A DNA stretch of 9,118 bases from JAWLGW01 sp964569055 (lineage in GTDB: Bacteria; Planctomycetota; J058), in NCBI GenBank assembly GCA_964569055.1, contig CAZMSZ010000312.1:1-9118 (forward strand), written 5' to 3'. Below, in pieces: positions 1 through 6,309 of this stretch. The notes under the pieces were generated by a model. That model saw only the letters and a program-made list of their open reading frames with translations. It was not told where the DNA came from and searched no databases. Position 1 is the first letter of the stretch, and every line of letters starts with the position of its first letter. A program made the translations under genes and the position numbers.

Positions 1-291
1 GACGCGCAGGAGGAGCCGCTGGCGTATCGGCTGTACGCGATCCCCGACCTGCGCGTGCCGCCCGGATGGGAGATCGTGGCCCGCGCCCGCCGCCGCCCGC
101 CCGGCGCCGCCGACGGGGAAGCCCGCTGCGTCCCCGCCGGCGGCGAGCCGGGCGGCGTGATGGTGTTCACCGTCCCGAGCACGCGCTTCGACCCGCCCCC
201 CTGGGCGCAGCTCGGCCTGCGCCCGATCCCGCCCAGCCCCCTGTTCGACGCGGTGTGGGAGGAGTGGGTCCCGCCGCCGGGCCCGCCGTGA
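1..291 (+). CDS. C-terminal part of an unrecognised protein
   Basis: The frame is open from the first base of the window and ends at a TGA at 289-291, so this is the last 96 residues of a protein that begins upstream. An in-frame GTG at 55 exists, but the reading frame and its composition continue to the window edge, so I treat the 5' end as missing. The visible part is rich in Pro, Arg and Gly, with a short hydrophobic strand (GVMVFTVPS) and two aromatic clusters (PPWAQLGL; FDAVWEEWVPP). I recognise no domain, membrane segment or catalytic motif. A hairpin beginning within the stop codon and a 180-base gap before the next gene suggest that its transcript ends here. Confidence is good that it is coding, because codons end in G or C throughout; its function is unknown. 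Confidence 0.6.
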   Translation, partial: DAQEEPLAYRLYAIPDLRVPPGWEIVARARRRPPGAADGEARCVPAGGEPGGVMVFTVPSTRFDPPPWAQLGLRPIPPSPLFDAVWEEWVPPPGPP

Positions 292-310
292 TCGAGGGTT
301 CGCTCTCGAT
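291..310 (+). terminator. Hairpin with TTCG loop at the stop codon of the first gene
   Basis: Bases 291-298 pair with 303-310 (ATCGAGGG against CTCTCGAT, with one G-T pair) around a TTCG tetraloop at 299-302. The stem begins on the last base of the stop codon. There is no long T run after it, only CCTTTAC. A stable tetraloop hairpin here fits a transcript end or 3' stabiliser. The role is inferred from position. Confidence 0.45.
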
Positions 311-320
311 GGTCCTTTAC

Positions 321-348
321 GTGCCCGTGCCCGTACGGGCCCGGGCGC
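321..348 (+). terminator. Second G+C-rich hairpin downstream of the first gene
   Basis: Bases 321-332 pair with 337-348 around a GTAC loop, with one T-C mismatch (328/341) and one G-T pair (322/347). The core 329-340 is a perfect 12-base palindrome, GCCCGTACGGGC. No T tract follows. It may back up the hairpin at 291-310 as a terminator. Alternatively, the palindrome could be an operator for the genes downstream. Confidence 0.4.
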
Positions 349-471
349 GATCGAGCCGAATGCCCGCTGACGAGGCGTCGAGCCGCCGCGCAAGGCCCGA
401 GCAGGGTTGCGTAAGCCGTGAGCGCTGCGGAGACTAACCACCCGTTTCAACCGCCGGAAGGAGCCCTCGCC
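349..471 (+). other. Leader region of the four-gene unit
   Basis: No gene is supported here. The region must carry the promoter of the operon unless transcription reads through from upstream. The best sigma-70-like match is TTGCGT (407-412), 17 bases, then GAGACT (430-435), which agrees with consensus at only half the positions, so I do not call it a promoter. An in-frame GTG at 418 would extend the first operon gene by 18 codons but lacks a good ribosome binding site. Confidence 0.3.
456..463 (+). promoter_or_regulatory. Ribosome binding site deciding the start at 472
   Basis: GGAAGGAG lies eight bases before the GTG at 472. It is the strongest Shine-Dalgarno match in the operon and favours this start over the in-frame GTG at 418. 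Confidence 0.7.
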
Positions 472-840
472 GTGCACGACACCCCGACGGAGACCAGCGA
501 CCCCCGCACCCCCGGGCGCCGCCGCACCCTGGCCTCGAACCTGGCCCGCGCCGACCTGGTGCGGCGGCTGCGCGCGCTGGCGCTGCCCGAGGACGCGGTG
601 GCCCGCGTGGTGCGCCTGCTCGAGGACGAGCTGACCGCGGCCCTCGAGGCCCAGGCGCGCGACCTGTTCAGCGGGGCCGAGCTGGAGGAGGCGGGGGCCG
701 ACGCGGCGCTGCTCGACACGCTGCGGCGCCGGCGGCGGGAGCGCGAGCAGGTCGAGGCGATCAAGGCGGCGGGCCTGGCCGACCTCGACCCGGTGCAGCT
801 CGAGCAGGTGCTCGCCGAAGCCCGCGTGGGGGGGAGGTAG
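472..840 (+). CDS. Small helical protein, stand-alone copy of the C-terminal domain of the next gene's product
   Basis: A 122-residue protein starting at GTG 472, chosen for the GGAAGGAG site eight bases upstream. Residues 1-26 are polar and probably disordered (TPTETSDPRTPGRRR). Residues 27-122 are strongly helical, with no membrane segment or cysteine. This part aligns from end to end with residues 254-347 of the next protein. Shared landmarks are DL-x4-L-x-ALALP near the start, a following A-x3-RV, then EQVEA about 65 residues into the domain, and an ending of the form L-x2-LD-x2-[QE][LV]E-x-[VL]L-x2-AR. The two domains are 96 and 94 residues long and almost collinear. The stop (TAG 838-840) is three bases before the next start, so the two are co-transcribed. 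I know no named family for this domain. A role in pairing with or competing for the partner of the FHA protein is inference. It is probably cytoplasmic. Confidence 0.8.
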   Translation: MHDTPTETSDPRTPGRRRTLASNLARADLVRRLRALALPEDAVARVVRLLEDELTAALEAQARDLFSGAELEEAGADAALLDTLRRRRREREQVEAIKAAGLADLDPVQLEQVLAEARVGGR

Positions 841-843
841 ACC

Positions 844-1887
844 GTGCCGTTCATCCAGTTCATCAACGGCTCGCGCGACCAGGAGTTCGAGGAGCTCAAC
901 CCGGCTGCCTCGCTGGTGCTCGGCAGCGGCGCCGACGCCCACATCCAGGTGAGCGACCCCGGCGTCGAGGCGGCGCACTGCCAGCTCTACCCGGCCCAGG
1001 GCGCGTTCTGGCTGCGCGACATGGGGAGCGGGCAGACGATCTTCGAGTTCAAGCGGCTCGCCAACAACACCACCGGCCTCAAGCCGGGCGACGTGTTCAT
1101 CGTCGGGCGCACGTTCGTGAAGTTCTGGCCCGAGAAGCCGGCCGGAGCCGGGGCCGGCGGCGGCGGTGGCGGCGGGGACCCGGCGGCGCAGCAGCGCGCC
1201 AAGGAGCTCGAGGGCGAGCTCGGGGCGGCGCGCGCGCGGGTCGGCGAGCTCGAGGGCGAGCTGAGCGCGGCCAAGGGCGAGCTGGAGCAGGCCACGCGCG
1301 CCCGCGAGCAGGCCGAGGGCGAGCTGAGCGGCGTCCGGGGCGAGCTGGAGCAGGCGCGCGGCGAGCTGGAGCAGGCGCGCGCCGACGGCGCCCAGCAGCA
1401 GGCGCGCGTGCGCGAGCTGGAGGGTGAGCTCGAGCAGGCGCGGGCCGAGGGCGAGCGGCGCGCGACCGAGGCGCAGGAGCAGGCGCGCCAGGAGCGGGCC
1501 GAGCTCGAGGGCTCGCTCGAGGCGACGCGCGCCGCCCTCGAGGGCCTGCGCGGCGAGGCCGAGGCGCGCCAGCGCGACCGGCTGGCGGCGGCCAGCGAGC
1601 CGAGCGACCTCGAGGCCGCGCTCGAGGCGTTGGCGCTGCCCGACGCGGCCCGCCGGCGGGTGGAGCAGGCGGTGCAGGCGCACGTCGATCGCGAGGTACT
1701 GCGCCGCAGCGCCGGCCCGGTGATCCCGCTGCGCGACCTGGCGTTGCCGGGGAGCGGACGCGACCTCGCGGCCGACGTGGCGGCGGTCCGCCTGCGCGCC
1801 GAGCAGGTCGAGGCGGCGCGCCGATTGGAGCTAGGAGCGCTGGACGCGGCTGAGGTCGAGCGGCTGCTCGAGATGGCGCGGAGCTGA
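844..1887 (+). CDS. FHA-like, coiled-coil protein with a shared C-terminal helical domain
   Basis: 347 residues from GTG 844, with a GGGGAGG site (831-837) in the end of the preceding gene. Residues 1-98 resemble a forkhead-associated beta sandwich: LGSGADAHIQVSD, then VEAAHCQL, WLRDMGSGQT and a closing GDVFIVGRTFVKFW. FHA domains bind phosphothreonine, but the usual contacts are altered here. The Arg of the GR motif is Ser28, the Ser of SxxH is Glu42, and the Asn of the GS-x-NG turn is Gln64; His45 is kept. Binding may therefore be lost or changed. Residues 101-112 are a poly-Gly linker. About 115-245 is a long Glu/Ala/Arg coiled coil with heptads such as GELEQAR, which suggests a dimeric rod. 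Residues 254-347 match the preceding small protein. There is no signal peptide, so it is cytoplasmic. Its TGA overlaps the next ATG by one base. The role is probably structural or adaptor; no enzyme domain is present. Confidence 0.85.
   Translation: MPFIQFINGSRDQEFEELNPAASLVLGSGADAHIQVSDPGVEAAHCQLYPAQGAFWLRDMGSGQTIFEFKRLANNTTGLKPGDVFIVGRTFVKFWPEKPAGAGAGGGGGGGDPAAQQRAKELEGELGAARARVGELEGELSAAKGELEQATRAREQAEGELSGVRGELEQARGELEQARADGAQQQARVRELEGELEQARAEGERRATEAQEQARQERAELEGSLEATRAALEGLRGEAEARQRDRLAAASEPSDLEAALEALALPDAARRRVEQAVQAHVDREVLRRSAGPVIPLRDLALPGSGRDLAADVAAVRLRAEQVEAARRLELGALDAAEVERLLEMARS
1339..1380 (+). repeat. Perfect 21-base tandem repeat encoding one heptad
   Basis: 1339-1359 and 1360-1380 are identical 21-base units, each encoding GELEQAR (residues 166-172 and 173-179 of the FHA protein). 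A near copy, GELEQAT, lies at 1276-1296, exactly three heptads earlier. The unit length equals one coiled-coil heptad, so gain or loss of units keeps both the frame and the coil register. Confidence 0.85.
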
Positions 1888-2416
1888 TGGCCAAGAAGGA
1901 CAAGAAGAAGGGCTTCTTCGGCGGCCTGTTCGGCAAGAAGGAGTCCGAGACCGGCGGCGACGCCGCCTACGACGGCGACGCCGGCCACACGATCGTCCCC
2001 GACTACGCGGCGGAGGACGACGAGGCCGGGTTCGATCCAGGCGTCACCATGGCGCCCGAGTACAGCGCGCCTCCGGCGGGAGCGGCTCCGGGCGGGGCGC
2101 GCGACCCGTTCGACTTCGACGCCCCCGCGGCCGGCGGGTTCGGCGGCGGCCCCGGCGGCTTCGGGCCCGAGCCGGGCGAGCTGACCATGGCGCCCGGCTA
2201 CGCGGCGGGCGGGAAGCCCGACCCGTTCGGCATGCCGCCCGCGGGCGGCGCGGGCGACTTCGACGCGGGCGAGCTGACCATGGCGCCCGGCTACGCGGGC
2301 GCTCCTCCCGGCGCTCCCGGGCGCCCGGCGCAGCCCAACCCGTTCGCGAGCACCGGCCCCGACGGGTTCGACTTCGACGCGGGCGAGCGGACCATGGCGC
2401 CGGAGTACTCCGGCGG
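1887..2416 (+). CDS. N-terminal part of a large multi-repeat protein, cut by an assembly gap
   Basis: The ATG at 1887 overlaps the stop of the FHA gene (TGATG), with GGAG at 1880-1883. The 177 visible residues end at the N run, and the same gene continues after it at 2517-4780. Residues 2-19 (AKKDKKKGFFGGLFGKKE) are basic with two Phe/Leu/Gly clusters, the kind of segment that may touch the inner membrane or an acidic partner. The rest is acidic, Gly/Pro-rich and probably disordered. It carries a recurring module: DPF, a run of FDFDAGE, then T-M-A-P-[EG]-Y. Threonines of the module are T35 (TIVPDY), T54, T100, T131 and T169, and a divergent copy (TLPPSY) follows the gap. I recognise no family. 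The repeated threonine motif could be a multivalent docking or phosphorylation array, possibly for the neighbouring FHA protein, but that is inference and the FHA domain is degenerate. Confidence 0.8.
2173..2298 (+). repeat. Identical 33-base direct repeats spaced 93 bases apart
   Basis: 2173-2205 and 2266-2298 are identical over 33 bases and encode the GELTMAPGYA module. The 93-base spacing is exactly 31 codons. Less exact copies of the module occur around 1989, 2046 and 2391, and around 2567 after the gap. This cluster of near-identical G+C-rich units abuts the assembly gap and probably caused it. Confidence 0.85.
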
Positions 2417-2516
2417 NNNNNNNNNNNNNNNNNNNNNNNNNNNNNNNNNNNNNNNNNNNNNNNNNNNNNNNNNNNNNNNNNNNNNNNNNNNNNNNNNNNN
2501 NNNNNNNNNNNNNNNN
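2417..2516. other. Assembly gap of 100 N inside a coding region
   Basis: Exactly 100 N, the usual placeholder for a gap of unknown size. The frame before it (codon starting at 2415) and after it (codon starting at 2519) do not agree if the gap is really 100 bases. One continuous gene needs a true length that leaves remainder 2 on division by 3. Some repeat units of the protein are probably missing here. Confidence 0.95.
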
Positions 2517-4780
2517 CGCCCGACCCGTTCGCCGACAGCGAGATCAGCTTCGACGAGCCCGAGCTCACCCTGCCGCCGAGCTACAACGCGGGCGCGCCGC
2601 TCGGTGGGCCGCCTCCGCCGCTCGGCGGGCCCGTGGCCGGCCCGGAGCTCGACCCGTTCAACTTCGACATGCCCGAGCTGGGCGCGGCGCCGCCCGACAC
2701 GCGCGCGGCCGAGGCGGCGGCGCTCGGGGGGATCGACCCCACCGACCCGTTCGGGCCGCCGTTGCTCGACGAACCCGGCCCGGCCACGCCCGCGCCCGAC
2801 CTCGACGAGTTCCGCGCCGAGCGCACCGTGGTCGACCTCGACAGCGACATCGACCAGCTCGACCAGATTCGCAGCGACACCGAGGAGATCCAGATCGACG
2901 ACCTCGAGCCGCTGCGCTCGTCCTCGCCCGAGCTGGCGCCCGTCCCGCCGGTCGGGGTGGCGCCGCCGCCCCCCGTGCCGGGCGCGCCGCTCGCCCCGGT
3001 CGCGGCCGCGCCCGCGGCCCCACGGCCGCGCCCGCTGTTCGGCGCGCGGCGCGAGGAGAGCGGGGCCACGGTCTACGCGCAGTCCGCCGGCGAGGTGCAG
3101 CTCGACCCGAGCGGGGTGGTGTTCGCGCCGGCGATTCCGGGCGTGACCTGGGCGCAGGTGCCCGCCGGCTTCGCCGTGCTCTCCGACGGGAGCGTGCTCG
3201 GGCGCGGCCGCGTCGCGGGCGGCGAGCTGCGCGTGCCCACGCGGGCGGCGGGCGACGCGACGCGCGTCGGTCCGTTCCCCGCGGGGGTGGCGATCGACCG
3301 CGCGACCGGCGCCGTGCTCGCGCCGGCCGAGCTGGCCGACGCGCTCCCCTGGCGGCCGGCCCGCGCCTTCCGGCGCGAGGACGGCGCGCTGGCGTTCCTG
3401 CTCCCGGCGGGCGCCGCGTTCGAGGAGGACGGGAGCGTCACGCTGCCCGCCCCCGCCGCGGCCGGCCCGGCGGGCGCCGAGCCGCACCCGGTCCACGGCG
3501 CGGTCACCGCGCGCGTGGCCTACCTGGGGCTGATCGAGTGGCAGCACGCCGACGGCTGGACGCGCCTCGAGCTCCCGGCCGATGCGGAGGTCGAGGGCGA
3601 GCGGCTGGTGCTGCCCCGGCCCGACGCGGCCCACGCGCCGGCGCCCGCGCTGCTCACGACCGAGCGGCGGGCGGGCGGGCGAGTGGCGCTCCACCTCCCC
3701 GCCGGCGCGCGCCGCGAGGCGGACGGGGTGTGGTTCGGGCCCGTGCCCAGCGCCGCGCCGCGCGGCGAGGACGAGGCGCTCCAGGCCGCGCTGGCGCGGC
3801 GCGACGCGCCCGTGGTCGACGAGCGCGAATACCTGGGCATCCGCGACCAGCTCCTGGCCGACGGCTGGATCCGGCTCGAGCTGCCCGAGCTGGCCGAGGT
3901 GCAGGACGGGCGGGTCGTGCTCCCCGCGCGGGTGGCGGCGCTGGCCGAGCCCACCCTGCTGGCCGAGCTCGACCGGCTGGCCGACGGGCGCGTGGCGTTC
4001 GCGCTGCCCGAGGGGGCCGAGCCGCTCGGTCGGTTCGTGCTGATCCCGCCGGCGGGCGAGGTCCCGACCCCACCCGCGCCCACGCCCGCCGCCGCGGCGC
4101 CGCGCGCGCCCGACCCGGTCGAGCCGCGCGGGCCCGAGCCGCGCGCCCCCGAGCCGCCGGTGGCGATCGAGCCGCCCGCCGTCGAGCCGCGGGCGCCCGA
4201 GCCGCCCAAGAAGAAGATGTCGGCCCTCGAGCGGTTCCGCAGCAAGCGGCGCAGCGACGACGACGTCATGAGCTTCGACGGTGTGCTGAGCGCGCCGGCG
4301 TCGGACGCCAGCGCGAGCGCGCCGACGGCGGACGCGCCCGGCGCGGACGAGCCCGCCGCCGACGCGAGCGCGACCGACGACGAGCTCGCGATCGCCGCGC
4401 CCAGCGACGCGAGCGACGAGCTCTCGCCGCTCGGGGGTGAGGCGGCCTCGGCCGGCGAAGGCGGCGCGAGCGCCGACGCGCCGAGCGAGCCCGAGCCGGC
4501 CTTGCAGCCCGAGCCCGAGGCGGCCTCGGAGCCCGAGCCCGAGGCGGCCTCGGAGCCCGAGCCCGAGGCGACCTCGGAGACCGCGCCCGAGGCCGAGCCG
4601 GAGGCGGCCGAGGCCGGGCCGGCGGGAGACGGCGGGGCCGTCGACCTCTCCAGCTCGGACGGCGAGGCCAGCGCCGAGGAGCCGGCGGGCGAGGCTGAGG
4701 CGGTCGCGCCCAAGCGCAAGAGCACGCGCCGGCGCAGCGGCCGCAACAAGAAGAAGAAGGCCTCGGGCGAGGACGCGTGA
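2517..4780 (+). CDS. Main part of the large multi-repeat protein after the gap
   Basis: This continues the gene that starts at 1887. The frame from 2519 reads PDPFADSEISFDEPELTLPP, the same DPF/FD/E-x-T module as before the gap. It codes for 753 residues, so the whole protein has at least 930. Regions in order: the last DPF modules (2519-2800); an acidic stretch with RTVVDLDS (about 2822); a Pro/Ala linker; a domain of about 300 residues (3146-4058) with seven LPAGA-like motifs; a Pro/Glu linker with the EPRAPEPP motif; a basic patch PPKKKMSALERFRSKRR (from about 4202); an Ala/Ser/Asp/Glu-rich low-complexity stretch with EPEPEAAS repeats; and a lysine/arginine-rich tail (from about 4710) ending in KKKKASGEDA. 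There is no signal peptide or membrane helix in the visible parts, so it is probably cytoplasmic. Its last bases overlap the start of the endopeptidase gene (GTGA). No family is recognised. A scaffold role is inference from repeats, disorder and charge pattern. Confidence 0.85.
3146..4058 (+). repeat. Seven divergent LPAGA/DG-V-LP motifs arranged as pairs
   Basis: The motif is roughly a hydrophobic pair, P, [AE], G or similar, A, a few residues, DG-x-V, then LP. Its first Pro codon lies at 3161, 3278, 3404, 3575, 3698, 3884 and 4007. Motifs 2-3, 4-5 and 6-7 form pairs 42, 41 and 41 residues apart. Pairs 4-5 and 6-7 lie in units repeated at 103 residues (309 bases), each opening with YLG and ADGW-x-RLELP. 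The DNA has diverged, so this is an old protein-level duplication. The alternating pattern suggests beta hairpins. Confidence 0.75.
4508..4579 (+). repeat. Three 24-base tandem repeats encoding EPEPEAAS-type units
   Basis: Units at 4508-4531, 4532-4555 and 4556-4579 each encode eight residues (PEPEAASE, the third with T for the second A). The first two are identical and the third differs by one base. The repeat lies in the acidic low-complexity region of the multi-repeat protein. The length is a multiple of three, so copy-number change stays in frame. Confidence 0.85.
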
Positions 4781-6189
4781 GCGCGCGGCGTGTGCGGGCT
4801 GCCGCCTGGGCCCTGCTCGCCTGCGGGCTGAGCTGGGCCCTCCCGCCCGCCGCTCGCGCCGACGACGAGTCGCCGCTGGGCTACGTGGAGATGCCCGCGG
4901 CGGAGGACGGCGCCTGGGTGCTGGCGAGCCCGCCCGGCTCGGGGCGCAACTGGGGGCGGCCGGTCTTCATTCGCTACCTGGTCCTCGTGGCGCGCGAGTG
5001 GCGCCGGCGGCACCCCGAGGGGCCGGTGCTGCGGATCGGCGACATGTCGAAGGCCGACGGGACGACCTTCCCGCCCCACAAGACGCACAAGGACGGCGTC
5101 ACGGCGGACGTGTTCACCACGCGCCCCGACAACATTTGCCACATTCGCTACCCCAACCAGGAGCTGACGCTCGAGCTCGCGCAGCTCTGCTACGACTACG
5201 GGGCGCGGCAGATCCTCTACAACGGCGACCTCGTCACCAAGACGATCGGCGTGGCGCAGAAGTACCCCAAGCACGACGACCACTTCCACGTGGTGATCGA
5301 CCCCGCGCGCGTCCCCGAGGAGGGCGCGCTGCTGGTGCTCCCCGAGCGGCGGCGGGCCTCGGGCGCGTTCGTCTCCTCGGCCGACGTCGACGCCGAGCGG
5401 GTGGGCCTCGAGCTCGCCTGGCGCGTGCTCGGCCAGGCCAGCCTCCGCAGCTACCGGGTGCTGTTCGACGACGAGCGCGACGAGGACGGCCTGCTCCACG
5501 ACTCGGGTCCGCTGCGCAAGCAGGTCACGAGCTACACCCTCCCGCTCGCGCTCGAGCACGGGCGCCGCTACCGCTGGAGGGTGGAGCTCGAGCTGGCCCA
5601 CGGCGAGCCCGTGGGCTGCTCGTGGCAGACCCTGACCGCCGACCTCGAGCCGCCGCGCGTCAGCGCCGAGGCCCCCGACGACGACGCCGAGGTGGACGCC
5701 GCGCCCGTGCTGCGCTGGCGCTACGAGAAGAAGGGCGCCGCGCAGGCGAGCTACTGGATCGAGCTCGACCGCGACCCCGACCACCGCAGGGCCTGGGTGA
5801 CCCTCGGCCCGTTCGAGGGCGCCTCCAGCGCGCACGCCCTCCCGCCCGAGCCGTTCCGCCGCAACAGGACGTACCACTGGCGGGTGTTCGTGCGCGACGC
5901 CCACGGCAACGAGGCCCACACCGACTGGCGCCGCTTCGAGACCACGAGCAAGTTCGACCGCAAGGCCCAGCCCGAGGCGCCCGCGGGCGCCAAGAAGGGT
6001 CGGGTCAGCGCCACCGCCCTCAACCTGCGCGCGGGCCCCGGCACCGGCCACGCCGTGTTGACCACGCTCCCCAAGGGCGCCGAGGTGACCGTCCTCGCCG
6101 AGCACGGCGGCTGGCTCGAGGTGGTCGCCACCCACGAGGGCGAGCAGGTGCGCGGCTTCGTGTCGGCGCAGTACGTCGAGCTGGACTGA
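4777..6189 (+). CDS. Secreted M74-type murein endopeptidase with Fn3-like and SH3b-like domains
   Basis: 470 residues from GTG 4777, overlapping the preceding stop as GTGA. Residues 1-28 look like a Sec signal peptide with cleavage after AARA. A lipobox-like LLAC at 13-16 leaves a lipoprotein possible, though the hydrophobic stretch runs past it. Residues about 35-180 match the penicillin-insensitive murein endopeptidase family (MepA, peptidase M74), zinc enzymes that cut peptide cross-links of peptidoglycan. IGDMSKADGTTFPPHKTHKDG and KHDDHFHV are the family signatures. H104, D111 and H171 correspond to the zinc ligands H113, D120 and H211 of E. coli MepA, and H166 and H169 are kept too. Residues 200-290 and 292-392 are two Fn3-like beta domains, each with a Y-x-WRV strand (YRWRV, YHWRV). 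Residues 408-470 are a bacterial SH3-like domain (ALNLRAGPGTGHAV, then GGWLEVV and GFVSAQYVEL), which often binds cell wall. E. coli MepA has no such C-terminal extension. A hairpin follows at 6264. Confidence 0.88.
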   Translation: MSARRVRAAAWALLACGLSWALPPAARADDESPLGYVEMPAAEDGAWVLASPPGSGRNWGRPVFIRYLVLVAREWRRRHPEGPVLRIGDMSKADGTTFPPHKTHKDGVTADVFTTRPDNICHIRYPNQELTLELAQLCYDYGARQILYNGDLVTKTIGVAQKYPKHDDHFHVVIDPARVPEEGALLVLPERRRASGAFVSSADVDAERVGLELAWRVLGQASLRSYRVLFDDERDEDGLLHDSGPLRKQVTSYTLPLALEHGRRYRWRVELELAHGEPVGCSWQTLTADLEPPRVSAEAPDDDAEVDAAPVLRWRYEKKGAAQASYWIELDRDPDHRRAWVTLGPFEGASSAHALPPEPFRRNRTYHWRVFVRDAHGNEAHTDWRRFETTSKFDRKAQPEAPAGAKKGRVSATALNLRAGPGTGHAVLTTLPKGAEVTVLAEHGGWLEVVATHEGEQVRGFVSAQYVELD

Positions 6190-6263
6190 GCGGCGTCGCG
6201 TCAGCGCCCCTGCAGCCGCTCCCAGCCAGGCGGCGGGAACGCGCCGCGCAGCACCGCAGGCCC

Positions 6264-6300
6264 CCCGAGACGCCGCGCAATCATCGCGCGGCGCCTCGGG
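6264..6300. terminator. Strong hairpin between convergent genes, probable bidirectional terminator
   Basis: CCCGAG-A-CGCCGCGC (6264-6278) pairs with GCGCGGCG-C-CTCGGG (6286-6300) with one A-C mismatch, around the seven-base loop AATCATC. It sits 74 bases after the endopeptidase stop on the + strand and 9 bases past the stop of the minus-strand gene. There is no T run on either side, so termination would depend on the stem itself or on another factor. Confidence 0.65.
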
Positions 6301-6309
6301 TCGACAGGC

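Noticed and set aside
407..435. TTGCGT-17-GAGACT as promoter of the four-gene unit
   Set aside because: Only three of six bases match in each element; too weak to call.
418..474. GTG at 418 as the start of the first operon gene
   Set aside because: No ribosome site precedes it, whereas GGAAGGAG is well placed before GTG 472.
1887..3146. A single open frame running through the N run to 3146
   Set aside because: After the gap this frame encodes an Arg/Ser/Pro-rich product unlike the part before it, while another frame continues the DPF/TMAP module.
3520..6135. An 871-codon open frame on the minus strand across the repeat protein and the endopeptidase
   Set aside because: It lies opposite a gene with clear family motifs and in-frame overlaps, has low-complexity Ser/Gly/Ala composition, and is expected by chance at this G+C content.
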